NCBI GenBank assembly: GCA_964653485.1
Contig: CAZZFF010000002.1
Coordinates: forward strand, 1-64,000
From: CAVQND01 sp964653485
GTDB lineage: Bacteria; Verrucomicrobiota; Verrucomicrobiia; Limisphaerales; UBA8199
Direction: 5' to 3'
Length of the DNA: 64,000 nt
Shown piece by piece: positions 53,820 through 61,759 of this stretch. The first letter of the stretch is position 1, and every line of letters starts with the position of its first letter. The notes beneath the pieces are model-generated. The model made no database searches, had not been told where the DNA came from, and worked only from the letters and a program-made list of their open reading frames with translations. Both the position numbers and the translations under genes were made by a program.

Positions 53820-54575
53820 TCAATGGCTCGCGGCGGGTGCGAACGCGTACCACGCCGCCATGCCGATCGCCATAAGCACAAACGCCGCGCCTGTGCAGAA
53901 GCCCAAGCACCGCTCTTTCTGCTTGAGCGTGACGGCCAACCCCAGCACCTGCGCCCCCGTCGCCATCCCGTTGGCAAGATGATACACCGCTGACACGACG
54001 CCGAGCAGATAAAACTGCGCGATGAGCAGGTCGGCCGGATTTGCCGCATGCTCATCCCAAAAACGCCAAAGGCTGCCGGAGACGAACTCAAAAGCATGCC
54101 GCGGCTCGAAAAAACCGCTGGCGGGACCCGGCGCGAGCGCCAGCCAGGGTGTGATCTCATAAGCCAAATGAAACCTCCACTGGCGCATCGTGGCCAGGTG
54201 AAATGCCAGGAACCCCAGCAGAATCGCCGCCGTGACGCGCTGCAACCAGTAGCGCACCTCGCTGTCGTGATGCGGTCTCTTTGCGCCCAACCTCAGTTTG
54301 TCCGACCATAGGGCCGGCAGTCCGAGCGCGATATGAACCCCAAGGGGGATGAAGATCAAACCCATCTCCAGGACCGGCAACGCCACCCCCAGACCGTGAA
54401 CTCGATCCACCACGGCTTGAAAGCGCGCCGGCCAAAACCCGAGCGCGTTGATCGAAAGATGCGCGATCAGGAAAGCGCCGAGAATGAACCCGGTGATGGC
54501 GAGGTACTTGCGCGGGCAGGCATGGCCCCCGCAACGACAGCCGTTACGCGACGGAAAGTGTCTGGGTTCCATCAT
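53820..54575 (-). CDS. SdhC/FrdC-like cytochrome b membrane subunit
   Basis: Membrane protein of 251 residues with five helices, resembling the dihaem cytochrome b of type B succinate dehydrogenases: TM1 'YLAITGFILGAFLIAHLSIN', TM2 'GLIFIPLGVHIALGLPALW', TM3 'TAAILLGFLAFHLATMRQW', TM4 'IAQFYLLGVVSAVYHLANG' and TM5 near the end. His residues in the first four helices could bind two haems. The N-terminus carries 'NGCRCGGHACPRK', with three Cys in eight residues, which is not usual for SdhC. No sdhA or sdhB is adjacent; it lies 110 bp after nifV and 22 bp before mop. Confidence 0.7.
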   Translation of the reverse strand: MMEPRHFPSRNGCRCGGHACPRKYLAITGFILGAFLIAHLSINALGFWPARFQAVVDRVHGLGVALPVLEMGLIFIPLGVHIALGLPALWSDKLRLGAKRPHHDSEVRYWLQRVTAAILLGFLAFHLATMRQWRFHLAYEITPWLALAPGPASGFFEPRHAFEFVSGSLWRFWDEHAANPADLLIAQFYLLGVVSAVYHLANGMATGAQVLGLAVTLKQKERCLGFCTGAAFVLMAIGMAAWYAFAPAASH

Positions 54576-54685
54576 GGTTCAACCGCTGATACACGTTAAT
54601 GAATGCTAACGGGATGGCGCCACCGTGGCGCCGATCTGCAGCGCCGGGGTGCCCCATCGCCAATCGCCGCCGCATGGGCCGCCCG

Positions 54686-55966
54686 TCAGCGAAATCCAGT
54701 TTCCAGCTCGCGGTTTGGTCGGCGGGCATCGATTTCACATGCCGGGCAATCAACCCGTCCGCCCCGCCCAGCCTTAGCGGCTGAACCCTTTCGTAATGGA
54801 TGTTTGTCCCGACATTGGGTTTTTTCTAGATCAGGAAGCCCATAGGTTCTCTTCAGGTTTGCCACGAGGCCCTTCAGTTCGTCGTCGGTAACGGCAACTT
54901 TGCGGCTGACGGCCATGCGGCGTATTTCCTCCAGCAGCCGGGCTTGGCGTTCAGGCGGCAAGTCCAGGTTCAACTCCTGCAGCCTGCGCCGCAGCAGGCC
55001 GCCGCCCGAGTGCCGGCCCAGTTGCATCACGCTGGGAGCGTGGCCGACTTCCTCGGCGGGGAACGGTTCGTAGGTCTCGCGGTCCGCCGCCAGGCCGCGG
55101 CAATGGATGCCCGTCTCGTGCCGGAACACCGCCTCGCCCACCACCGGCTTGTCGGGACCGAGCGGGCGGCCTGATGCGCGCGCCACTAACGCGCTCAACC
55201 CGCTGAGTTGCCTCGCATCCACGCCGCAATCCCGCTTCAGGGTCAGCCGCGCTCCCATCACCACCTCTTCTAGCGAGGCGTTGCCCGCGCGCTCCCCCAA
55301 GCCGTTGACCGTCACGCTCGCCCCGTCCGCCCCTGAAGCGAGCGCCGCAATGGTGTTCGCCGTCGCCATGCCAAGGTCGTTGTGCCCGTGGAATTCCAGG
55401 CTCAGACCGGGCGCAGCCGTCCCCAACTCCCCGATCAGATCGCAGGTCTGCAGCGGATTCAATATGCCGACGGTGTCCGCGACGCGCAGCCGGTCCAGCC
55501 CGGACTCCAACGCCGCCTGCGCGAAATCAATCAGAAACACCCGATCGGCCCGCGACGCATCCTGCGCGCCCACGGACAGGAACCGGAACGTCTCGCGAAA
55601 CTCGGCCGCCAGCTCTCCCAACGTCCGGAACACCCATTCGCGGTCCTTCTTCCACGCCCGCAGGTGCAGTTCCGACACCGGCAGCGAAAAATGCGCCCCG
55701 CCGACACCGCAGCCGGCCGCGGCCAGAAGGTCCTGGCGCTTGGCCCGGCACCAGGTCGTCAGCCGCAAGGGCAGGCCGAGATCCGACACCGCCCGGATGT
55801 CCCCGACTTCGCCCGGCCCCATCGCCGGAATGCCGATCTCGATTTCCGGCACCCCGGCGCGCGCCAGCGCGATGGCGATGCTCTTTTTCTCCGCGCGCGA
55901 AAACGCCACCCCGGCGGCCTGTTCGCCGTCGCGCAGGGTCGTGTCAATCAGATGAATCCTCTCCAT
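54686..55966 (-). CDS. nifV: Homocitrate synthase NifV
   Basis: Makes homocitrate, the organic ligand of FeMo-cofactor, from acetyl-CoA and 2-oxoglutarate. The 426-residue protein starts 'IHLIDTTLRDGEQAAGVAFS' (catalytic Arg and metal Asp) and has the HxH metal motif in 'LEFHGHNDLGMATANTIAAL' and 'GLGERAGNASLEEV'. About 45 residues beyond the usual end include 'DCPACEID' and basic stretches, with no known domain. It follows the ferredoxin gene by 2 bp. 2-Isopropylmalate synthase is excluded mainly by context and length. Confidence 0.92.
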   Translation of the reverse strand: MERIHLIDTTLRDGEQAAGVAFSRAEKKSIAIALARAGVPEIEIGIPAMGPGEVGDIRAVSDLGLPLRLTTWCRAKRQDLLAAAGCGVGGAHFSLPVSELHLRAWKKDREWVFRTLGELAAEFRETFRFLSVGAQDASRADRVFLIDFAQAALESGLDRLRVADTVGILNPLQTCDLIGELGTAAPGLSLEFHGHNDLGMATANTIAALASGADGASVTVNGLGERAGNASLEEVVMGARLTLKRDCGVDARQLSGLSALVARASGRPLGPDKPVVGEAVFRHETGIHCRGLAADRETYEPFPAEEVGHAPSVMQLGRHSGGGLLRRRLQELNLDLPPERQARLLEEIRRMAVSRKVAVTDDELKGLVANLKRTYGLPDLEKTQCRDKHPLRKGSAAKAGRGGRVDCPACEIDARRPNRELETGFR

Positions 55967-55968
55967 GG

Positions 55969-56274
55969 TCAGGCGAACAATGTCGCCGGCGGCAGTTCGC
56001 TTTTTTCCTCCAGGCTGTCCAGCACCGCCTCGGCGGTCTGGATGGTCGCTTGTTTATACCAGATGTTCTCCGGATAAACGACCATCACCGGCCCGCTGTC
56101 GCAGATGTTCATGCAGCCCGTGCTCGATACCATCACGTCATCCAGCCCCCGGTCCTGTAACTCCGTCGTGATGTGCTGCAGGATGTGCGACGATTCCTTT
56201 TTGTGGCAGGCCCCTTGCGCCCCAGTGGGACGAAAGCTGCCGCAGACGAATATGTGGTGATTTGGTTTGCTCAT
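55969..56274 (-). CDS. Thioredoxin-like [2Fe-2S] ferredoxin (Shethna type)
   Basis: Ferredoxin of 101 residues with the thioredoxin-like fold found in Azotobacter FeSI and Clostridium pasteurianum 2Fe-2S ferredoxin. The ligands are Cys11 in 'IFVCGSFRPTGAQGACHKK' and Cys24, then Cys54 and Cys58 in 'STGCMNICDSGPVMVVYPEN', the C-x12-C-x29-C-x3-C spacing of the family. It lies between nifB and nifV, so it probably serves nitrogenase or its cofactor assembly. The ATG at 56274 was chosen; the longer open frame is a nifB shadow. Confidence 0.88.
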   Translation of the reverse strand: MSKPNHHIFVCGSFRPTGAQGACHKKESSHILQHITTELQDRGLDDVMVSSTGCMNICDSGPVMVVYPENIWYKQATIQTAEAVLDSLEEKSELPPATLFA

Positions 56275-56312
56275 GTTGTGAACGGGATGTGTTGTAACTT
56301 GCCTGTGTGAAA

Positions 56313-57608
56313 TCAGCCGCAGCCCGCGCCCGTGCCTTTGCACGAAATGCCCGCCCCGCAGCCCGTGAACCGCCTCCTCATCGCGGCCGGGACCGGTTGG
56401 TTGGCATAAACCGAACGCAGCCCTTCGTCTATCAGGCCCTCCATTTCGATCACGCGCAGACCCTGTTGGGTGAGGGCTTTGGCCGGCGCCGGCCCGGCCG
56501 CGTTGACCAGCAACGCGCGGCAATCCTTCAGCGAGGCCGCCAGGGCCGCCCAGCGCGCCTCCCCGCCCCCGGGCCGCGGCGCGGGACGGATTTCCTTGAG
56601 TTGAAACTGCCCGGGCGTCTCCGGGCTCTGTTCGTAGATGATGAACCGCTCCGCCTCGCCGAGGTGCTGGTTGACCAGCGCGCCCTCCAGGGTGGCCACG
56701 GCAACGCACGGCCTCACGGCCAATTCTCCCGGATCGACGCTCATGTTGGCCCATTGTCTGAGGGCGTCGTGGTCCTCGGTCGTCATCTCCTCCCCTAGGG
56801 CGCCGACGGCGTCCGCCCGGCATCGCGCGCAATGCGCCATCTGTGGCAGAAATTGGCCGCACTGCAAGCGCAGGCGCATCGTGGTCAGGTCGTCCGGGGG
56901 GGGTATGTCTTCGAACGCCGCGCCTTCCACGGGCACCAACGGCATGCAGTTCATGATGTCCGCCCCCAGCCCCGAAACCTTTTTCGCGATGTCCGGGATG
57001 TGATCGTCGTTGATCCCCGGCATGATGATGGTATTGACCTTCACGAGCAGCCCGCGCTTCTTGAGCCGCACCAGGGCCTCCCTCTGCCGCGCGATCAACG
57101 CCGCCGCGCCTGCCTCCCCCCTCAGCGGGCGCTTGCCCTCCCGCACCCAGGCGTAAATCTCGGCCCCAATCGCCGCATCCACCGCGTTGATCGTCAGCGT
57201 CACATGGCTGACCTTCAAATCGGCCATCTCCTCCACGTATGGCCCCGCGTTCAGCCCGTTCGTCGCCACGCAGAGAATCATCCTCGGGAATCTCCTCCGC
57301 ACCAACCGCAGCGTCTCCATCGTCTCGTCCGGATTGGCAAACGGGTCGCCCGGGCCCGCTATCCCTGTGACCGAAATCCCGGGCCGCCGCTCCATCACGC
57401 TCGCGAGATAGCCCACCGCCTGCTGCGGCGTCAGCACCGCGCTCGTGACGCCGGGACGGCTTTCGCTCATGCAATCGTACTTGCGGTTGCAAAAATTGCA
57501 CTGCATGTTGCATCGCGGCGCGACGGGCAGGTGGACCCGCCCGTATTTCTTCCGCGCATCCACGCTGAAGCACGGATGGGTCTTGAAATCGATGTCGCTC
57601 GCGTTCAT
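56313..57608 (-). CDS. nifB: FeMo-cofactor biosynthesis protein NifB
   Basis: Radical-SAM enzyme that builds the 8Fe-9S-C precursor NifB-co. The 431-residue protein has the SAM motif 'RCNMQCNFCNRKYDC', and 'GIAGPGDPFANP', 'TINAVDAAIGAEIYAWV', 'NTIIMPGINDDHI' and 'CARCRADAVG'. A NifX-like domain follows at about 310-410 ('VAVATLEGALVNQHLGEAER'), as in two-domain NifB proteins. The last 17 residues contain three Cys in a Gly-rich tail ('TGCGAGISCKGTGAGCG'). It overlaps nifN by 4 bp. Confidence 0.96.
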   Translation of the reverse strand: MNASDIDFKTHPCFSVDARKKYGRVHLPVAPRCNMQCNFCNRKYDCMSESRPGVTSAVLTPQQAVGYLASVMERRPGISVTGIAGPGDPFANPDETMETLRLVRRRFPRMILCVATNGLNAGPYVEEMADLKVSHVTLTINAVDAAIGAEIYAWVREGKRPLRGEAGAAALIARQREALVRLKKRGLLVKVNTIIMPGINDDHIPDIAKKVSGLGADIMNCMPLVPVEGAAFEDIPPPDDLTTMRLRLQCGQFLPQMAHCARCRADAVGALGEEMTTEDHDALRQWANMSVDPGELAVRPCVAVATLEGALVNQHLGEAERFIIYEQSPETPGQFQLKEIRPAPRPGGGEARWAALAASLKDCRALLVNAAGPAPAKALTQQGLRVIEMEGLIDEGLRSVYANQPVPAAMRRRFTGCGAGISCKGTGAGCG

Positions 57609-58972
57609 AGGTATGCGTAACCCACCGCCGAGGCCGCCTGTTTCGCTTCCAGAAGCGCGTTGACGACGCGGTCGTACAGGTCCTGCGCTCCCCTGTAGCC
57701 CAGGTGCAGCACCCGCTGGCCGCCGATGCGGTCGTGGATCGGAAAGCCGACTCGGACCAGCGGCGCGTTCAGTTGCCGCGCCACGCGGTAGCCCTTGCTG
57801 CTCCCGATGAAAAAATCGGGCTTCAGCGACGGCGCGGCCTCGGCGATCTCGGCGAAGTCGAACCGCCCCTCCACCCTCGTTTCGGCCGGCAGCGACGGCG
57901 CCGCCTGGCGCAGCGCCTCCTCAAATTGCTTGCTGTGGCCGCCCGTCGCGCATAACACCGGCGTCACCCCGATCTCGCAGAGGAACGCCGTCAGTCCAAT
58001 CACCAAATCCTCCTCCCCATACACGATGGCCCGCTTCTCGAAGACATACTTGTGGCCGTCGATCAGGCTGTCCACGAGCCGGCCCCGCTCCCGTCGGTGC
58101 TTGACCGGCGTGTCGCGCCCGCTCAGTTCCCTGAGCAGATTGAAGAAGGCATCCGACTCGCCTATGCCGATCGGCAGCCCCATCCAATTGCGCTCCACGT
58201 TGAATTGCCTCTCAAGCGACGTCCCCGCCGTTTCGACCGCGCCCAGCGTGCGGCCAAACTCGATGGACGCCCTGGCCGACCCCGTCGCCGCGATCGCCTT
58301 TAGCGGGGTGCCGCCGGATTGCAGCTTCTCATACTGTGACCACGTCTCCCCGTCCATCGTCTCGGAATAGTCCGGCAGCAGGGTGTAACTGAGCCCGAAG
58401 TCATCGAGGATTTCCTTCAAATGCCGCAGGTCCGCGGCCGAGACCATGCCGGGAAAAAGGTTCACCGCCGCCGTCCTCTCCCCCGGCCGCGCCAGTTGCT
58501 CGACCAGCGCCTTGACCGCCGCGTGGAACCCGTCGATATGAGTGCCGCGGTAGCTCGCGGTGGATACGGTTACGATGGGCGCTGTGACGCGCTCGCCGTA
58601 TGTCTCCCGAAGATCGTGCAGCAGGCGCGGCAGGTCTTCGCCGATGGTCTCGGCCAGGCACGTCGTCGCCGCCCCGATGAGTTGCGGCTCATATTGCCGC
58701 ATCACGTTCAGGGCCCCCTGCTGAAAGTTGGCGGCGCCGCCGAAAATCGCGCTCTCCTCGTGGAAGTTCGACGAGGCGATGTCCATCGGCTCGCGAAAAT
58801 GACTGATGAGATACCGGCGGATGTAGGTCGAGCACCCCTGCGAACCGTGCAAAAAGGGGATGCAACCCTCGACGCCGCGGAACACAAGGCACGCACCCAA
58901 CGGCGTGCATAACTTGCAGGCGTTGCGCGTGGAGCTGAAGTGCTTCGAGCGCGGCTCGGCGACGGGGATCAT
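57605..58972 (-). CDS. nifN: FeMo-cofactor scaffold protein NifN
   Basis: Beta-like subunit of the NifEN scaffold on which NifB-co is matured. The 455-residue protein has 'NACKLCTPLGACLVFRGVEG' and 'LHGSQGCSTYIRRY', the P-cluster-like region of NifN, followed by 'ATTCLAETIGEDL' and 'STASYRGTHIDGFHAAVKAL'. The 'LPDYSETMDG' segment is typical of NifN/NifK. It overlaps nifE by 4 bp and nifB by 4 bp, indicating a coupled nifE-nifN-nifB unit. Confidence 0.94.
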   Translation of the reverse strand: MIPVAEPRSKHFSSTRNACKLCTPLGACLVFRGVEGCIPFLHGSQGCSTYIRRYLISHFREPMDIASSNFHEESAIFGGAANFQQGALNVMRQYEPQLIGAATTCLAETIGEDLPRLLHDLRETYGERVTAPIVTVSTASYRGTHIDGFHAAVKALVEQLARPGERTAAVNLFPGMVSAADLRHLKEILDDFGLSYTLLPDYSETMDGETWSQYEKLQSGGTPLKAIAATGSARASIEFGRTLGAVETAGTSLERQFNVERNWMGLPIGIGESDAFFNLLRELSGRDTPVKHRRERGRLVDSLIDGHKYVFEKRAIVYGEEDLVIGLTAFLCEIGVTPVLCATGGHSKQFEEALRQAAPSLPAETRVEGRFDFAEIAEAAPSLKPDFFIGSSKGYRVARQLNAPLVRVGFPIHDRIGGQRVLHLGYRGAQDLYDRVVNALLEAKQAASAVGYAYL

Positions 58973-60342
58973 GGTCCGACAACCTCCTTTGCCCTATTGG
59001 CGCGCCTCGGCGCGAATTGCCAGACCGGACTGGCGACGCTGGCGCACACCTCCTTGGCGAAATTCAACATCCCGACGAAACCCGCCAGCGGCTCCTTGCG
59101 CTCGTGGTTGTGGTCGCAGAAACCAATGCCCAGCTTGTAGGCGATCGGCCGCTCCTTCACCCCGCCGATGAACAAGTCCACGTCCTTTTCCAAACAGAAC
59201 TTGGCTAGCTCCAGCGGGTTCGAGTCGTCCACGATGATCGTCCCCGGATCCGAGACCTCCTGGAGCTGGCGATAATCCTCCGTGTCGCCCGTCTGCGAGC
59301 CGACCACCGCGGTCTCCATCCCGAGCAACCGCAAAATGCGGATGAGCGAAAACGCCTTGAACGCCCCGCCCACGTAGATCGCCGCCTTCTTCCCTATCAG
59401 CCTTTGCTTGTAGCGTTGCAGTTCCGGGTAGATCGCCGCGATTTCCTCGCGCACCAGTTGTTGCGTCCGCCGCATGATGGCCGGCTCGTCGCTGAAAAAC
59501 TTCGCAACCTCGTAAAGGGCGGCGCTCATGTCCTCGATTCCGAAGTAGGACACCCGCTTGAACGGGATGCCATGGTCCCGCTCCATCATCTTCGCCAGGT
59601 GGGTCATCGAGCCGGAGCATTGCACAAGATTGAGCTTCGCTCCGTGGCACCGGCGCAGGTCCTCCACCCGCGCGTCCCCGGTCACGCAGGCGACGACTTC
59701 CACCCCCATCCGCTTGTAGTATTCTCGAATGATCCACGTCTCCCCCGCGACGTTGAAGTCCCCCAGAATATTGATGCTATGCGGCCCGATGCGGGAGATG
59801 TCCCCCGACCCAACCAGCTTGTACACCGCCTCGCACGCCGCGCGGTACCCGTCTTTCTTCGTGCCCTTGAACCCTTCGGAATGCACCGGCAGCACCGGAA
59901 TGCCCGTCGCCACGCCCACGCGTTTGCAGACCGCCCCCACGTCGTCGCCGATGAGTCCGACAATGCACGTCGAGTAGATGAACGCCGCCTTCGGCTGGTA
60001 GTGCGCGATGAGCTCCAGCAGCGCCGCCTCCAGCTTCTTCTCCCCGCCGAATATGATGTCCATTTCCTGCAGGTCGGTGGAAAAACTGTTCCGGTGCAGT
60101 TCGGGGCCGCTCGAGAGCGCCCCGCGGATGTCCCACGTGTAGGCGGCGCAGCCGATGGGGCCGTGGACCACGTGGAGCGCGTCGGCGATCGGGTACAAGA
60201 CAACGCGCGACCCGCAGAACACGCACGCCCTCTGGCTCACCGAGCCGGCGGTGCTCGCCTTCCCGCAGGGAAGGTCGCAAGCCGGCGCGCCGGCGGACTT
60301 CCGCACCACCTGCGACCGGCGTTCTGGAAGAAGTTCAATCAT
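58969..60342 (-). CDS. nifE: FeMo-cofactor scaffold protein NifE
   Basis: Alpha-like subunit of NifEN, 457 residues. Cluster ligands appear in 'SQRACVFCGSRVVLYPIADA', 'VVHGPIGCAAYTWD' and 'IYSTCIVGLIGDD'. 'LHRNSFSTDLQEMDIIFGGE' and 'NILGDFNVAGETWII' distinguish NifE from NifD. It begins 6 bp after nifK ends. The N-terminal 'PCGKASTAGSVSQRAC' matches the usual NifE start region. Confidence 0.95.
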   Translation of the reverse strand: MIELLPERRSQVVRKSAGAPACDLPCGKASTAGSVSQRACVFCGSRVVLYPIADALHVVHGPIGCAAYTWDIRGALSSGPELHRNSFSTDLQEMDIIFGGEKKLEAALLELIAHYQPKAAFIYSTCIVGLIGDDVGAVCKRVGVATGIPVLPVHSEGFKGTKKDGYRAACEAVYKLVGSGDISRIGPHSINILGDFNVAGETWIIREYYKRMGVEVVACVTGDARVEDLRRCHGAKLNLVQCSGSMTHLAKMMERDHGIPFKRVSYFGIEDMSAALYEVAKFFSDEPAIMRRTQQLVREEIAAIYPELQRYKQRLIGKKAAIYVGGAFKAFSLIRILRLLGMETAVVGSQTGDTEDYRQLQEVSDPGTIIVDDSNPLELAKFCLEKDVDLFIGGVKERPIAYKLGIGFCDHNHERKEPLAGFVGMLNFAKEVCASVASPVWQFAPRRANRAKEVVGP

Positions 60343-60348
60343 GCGGTC

Positions 60349-61743
60349 CTATTGGACGAGCTCGAAGTGCTCGTCCGCGCACTCCCGATCCTTGTGGTCG
60401 AGCACCGCATCGTTCATTTTTTCCATGAGCCTCAGTGCCCCGGTGTAGCCCACGCACGGAAAATAGCGGTGTCCCATCCGGTCGAGCACCGGAAAGCCGA
60501 AACGAACGAACGGAATGGCCTCCGCACGGGCGATGTATTTGCAATAGGTGTTCCCGATGATCAGGTCCACCGGCTTGTTCTTGATCCATTGATGGAGGGC
60601 GAATAGGTCGGAGTTTTGCTTTACCACCGCGTCGGGCGCTTGCTCTTTGAGAATCTCCCTGACGCGTTGCTCGAAATGGTTGCCGGTCGACCCCGTGATG
60701 ACGTAGGCGGGCGTCATGTCCAAATCCGTCAGGAATTGAGTCAGAGCGATAACGTGGTCGGGATCCCCCGCCACGGCGACGCGCTTCTTGTGGAAGTATT
60801 GATGCATGTCGCTCATCGCATCGAGCAGCCGCCCGCGTTCCTCCCCGATCCCCGCGGGCACGTCCACGCCCCCGTAGTTGCGGAGCGCGTGAATGAATCG
60901 GTCCGTCTCCGTCATGCCGATGGGCAGCTCCAGAAACGCGCACCCCACCCCGCACTTTTCGTCCAGCTCCGTCGCCGCCGGGTGGGACGTGAAGTGGCCC
61001 AGCGCCAGCGTGCAACAACTGTCGCCGGTGGATTGCAGGTCTCCTATCGTGGTCCCGCCGCGCGGAAACATCCTGTAATGCCCGTCCTGCGGCAAATCCA
61101 GCACACCGCTGGTGTCCGGGAAGACCACCGCGTTGATGCCCATCGCGGCGACAATCCGTTTCAGTTCCCGGATGTCGGAGGGATCCACGAAGCCCGGAAT
61201 CAGGTTGAGTTGAAACGGCCGATGGCCGTGCTTCTCCGCCAGGTACCTGACCATCGCCGTCGTCATGTTCGCAAACCCGGTCACGTGCGACCCAACGAAG
61301 CTCGGTGTGTTCGCATGGATAACGTATCTCCCCTTGGGGATCGTGCCGTCCTCGGCGGCCTTCCGGATCATCATCGGGATGTCGTCCCCGATGACTTCGG
61401 AAAGACAGGTCGTATGCACGGCGACGATCTCCGGGTTGTAGATCGTGAAGATGTTCGACAGGGCCTGCGAGAGGTTGGCCAGGCCCCCGAACACCGACGC
61501 GCCTTCCGTGAACGAACTGGTCGTGGCCACCACCGGCTCCTTGAGATGCCGCGTCAGGTGGCTGCGGTGATACGCGCAGCACCCCTGCGAGCCGTGGCTG
61601 TGCGGCATGCAGCCGTGAATGCCCAGCGCCGCATACATCGCGCCGATGGGCTGGCAGGTTTTCGCCGGGTTGATCCGCAACGCCTCGCGCGGTTTGATTT
61701 CGGCTGTCGTTCCTTCAAGCATGGCTTTGATTCCTCGGGTCAT
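60349..61743 (-). CDS. nifK: Nitrogenase MoFe protein beta chain NifK
   Basis: Beta subunit of the MoFe protein, sharing the P-cluster with NifD. The 464-residue protein lacks the 50-60 residue N-terminal extension of Azotobacter NifK and is nearer the clostridial length. 'INPAKTCQPIGAMYAALGIH', 'HGSQGCCAYHRSHLTRH' and 'VHTTCLSEVIGDD' hold the three P-cluster cysteines; 'TSSFTEGASVFGGLANL' is the conserved Ser/Phe region. It starts 16 bp after nifD. Confidence 0.96.
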   Translation of the reverse strand: MTRGIKAMLEGTTAEIKPREALRINPAKTCQPIGAMYAALGIHGCMPHSHGSQGCCAYHRSHLTRHLKEPVVATTSSFTEGASVFGGLANLSQALSNIFTIYNPEIVAVHTTCLSEVIGDDIPMMIRKAAEDGTIPKGRYVIHANTPSFVGSHVTGFANMTTAMVRYLAEKHGHRPFQLNLIPGFVDPSDIRELKRIVAAMGINAVVFPDTSGVLDLPQDGHYRMFPRGGTTIGDLQSTGDSCCTLALGHFTSHPAATELDEKCGVGCAFLELPIGMTETDRFIHALRNYGGVDVPAGIGEERGRLLDAMSDMHQYFHKKRVAVAGDPDHVIALTQFLTDLDMTPAYVITGSTGNHFEQRVREILKEQAPDAVVKQNSDLFALHQWIKNKPVDLIIGNTYCKYIARAEAIPFVRFGFPVLDRMGHRYFPCVGYTGALRLMEKMNDAVLDHKDRECADEHFELVQ

Positions 61744-61759
61744 TCTGTTGGCGCAGTCC

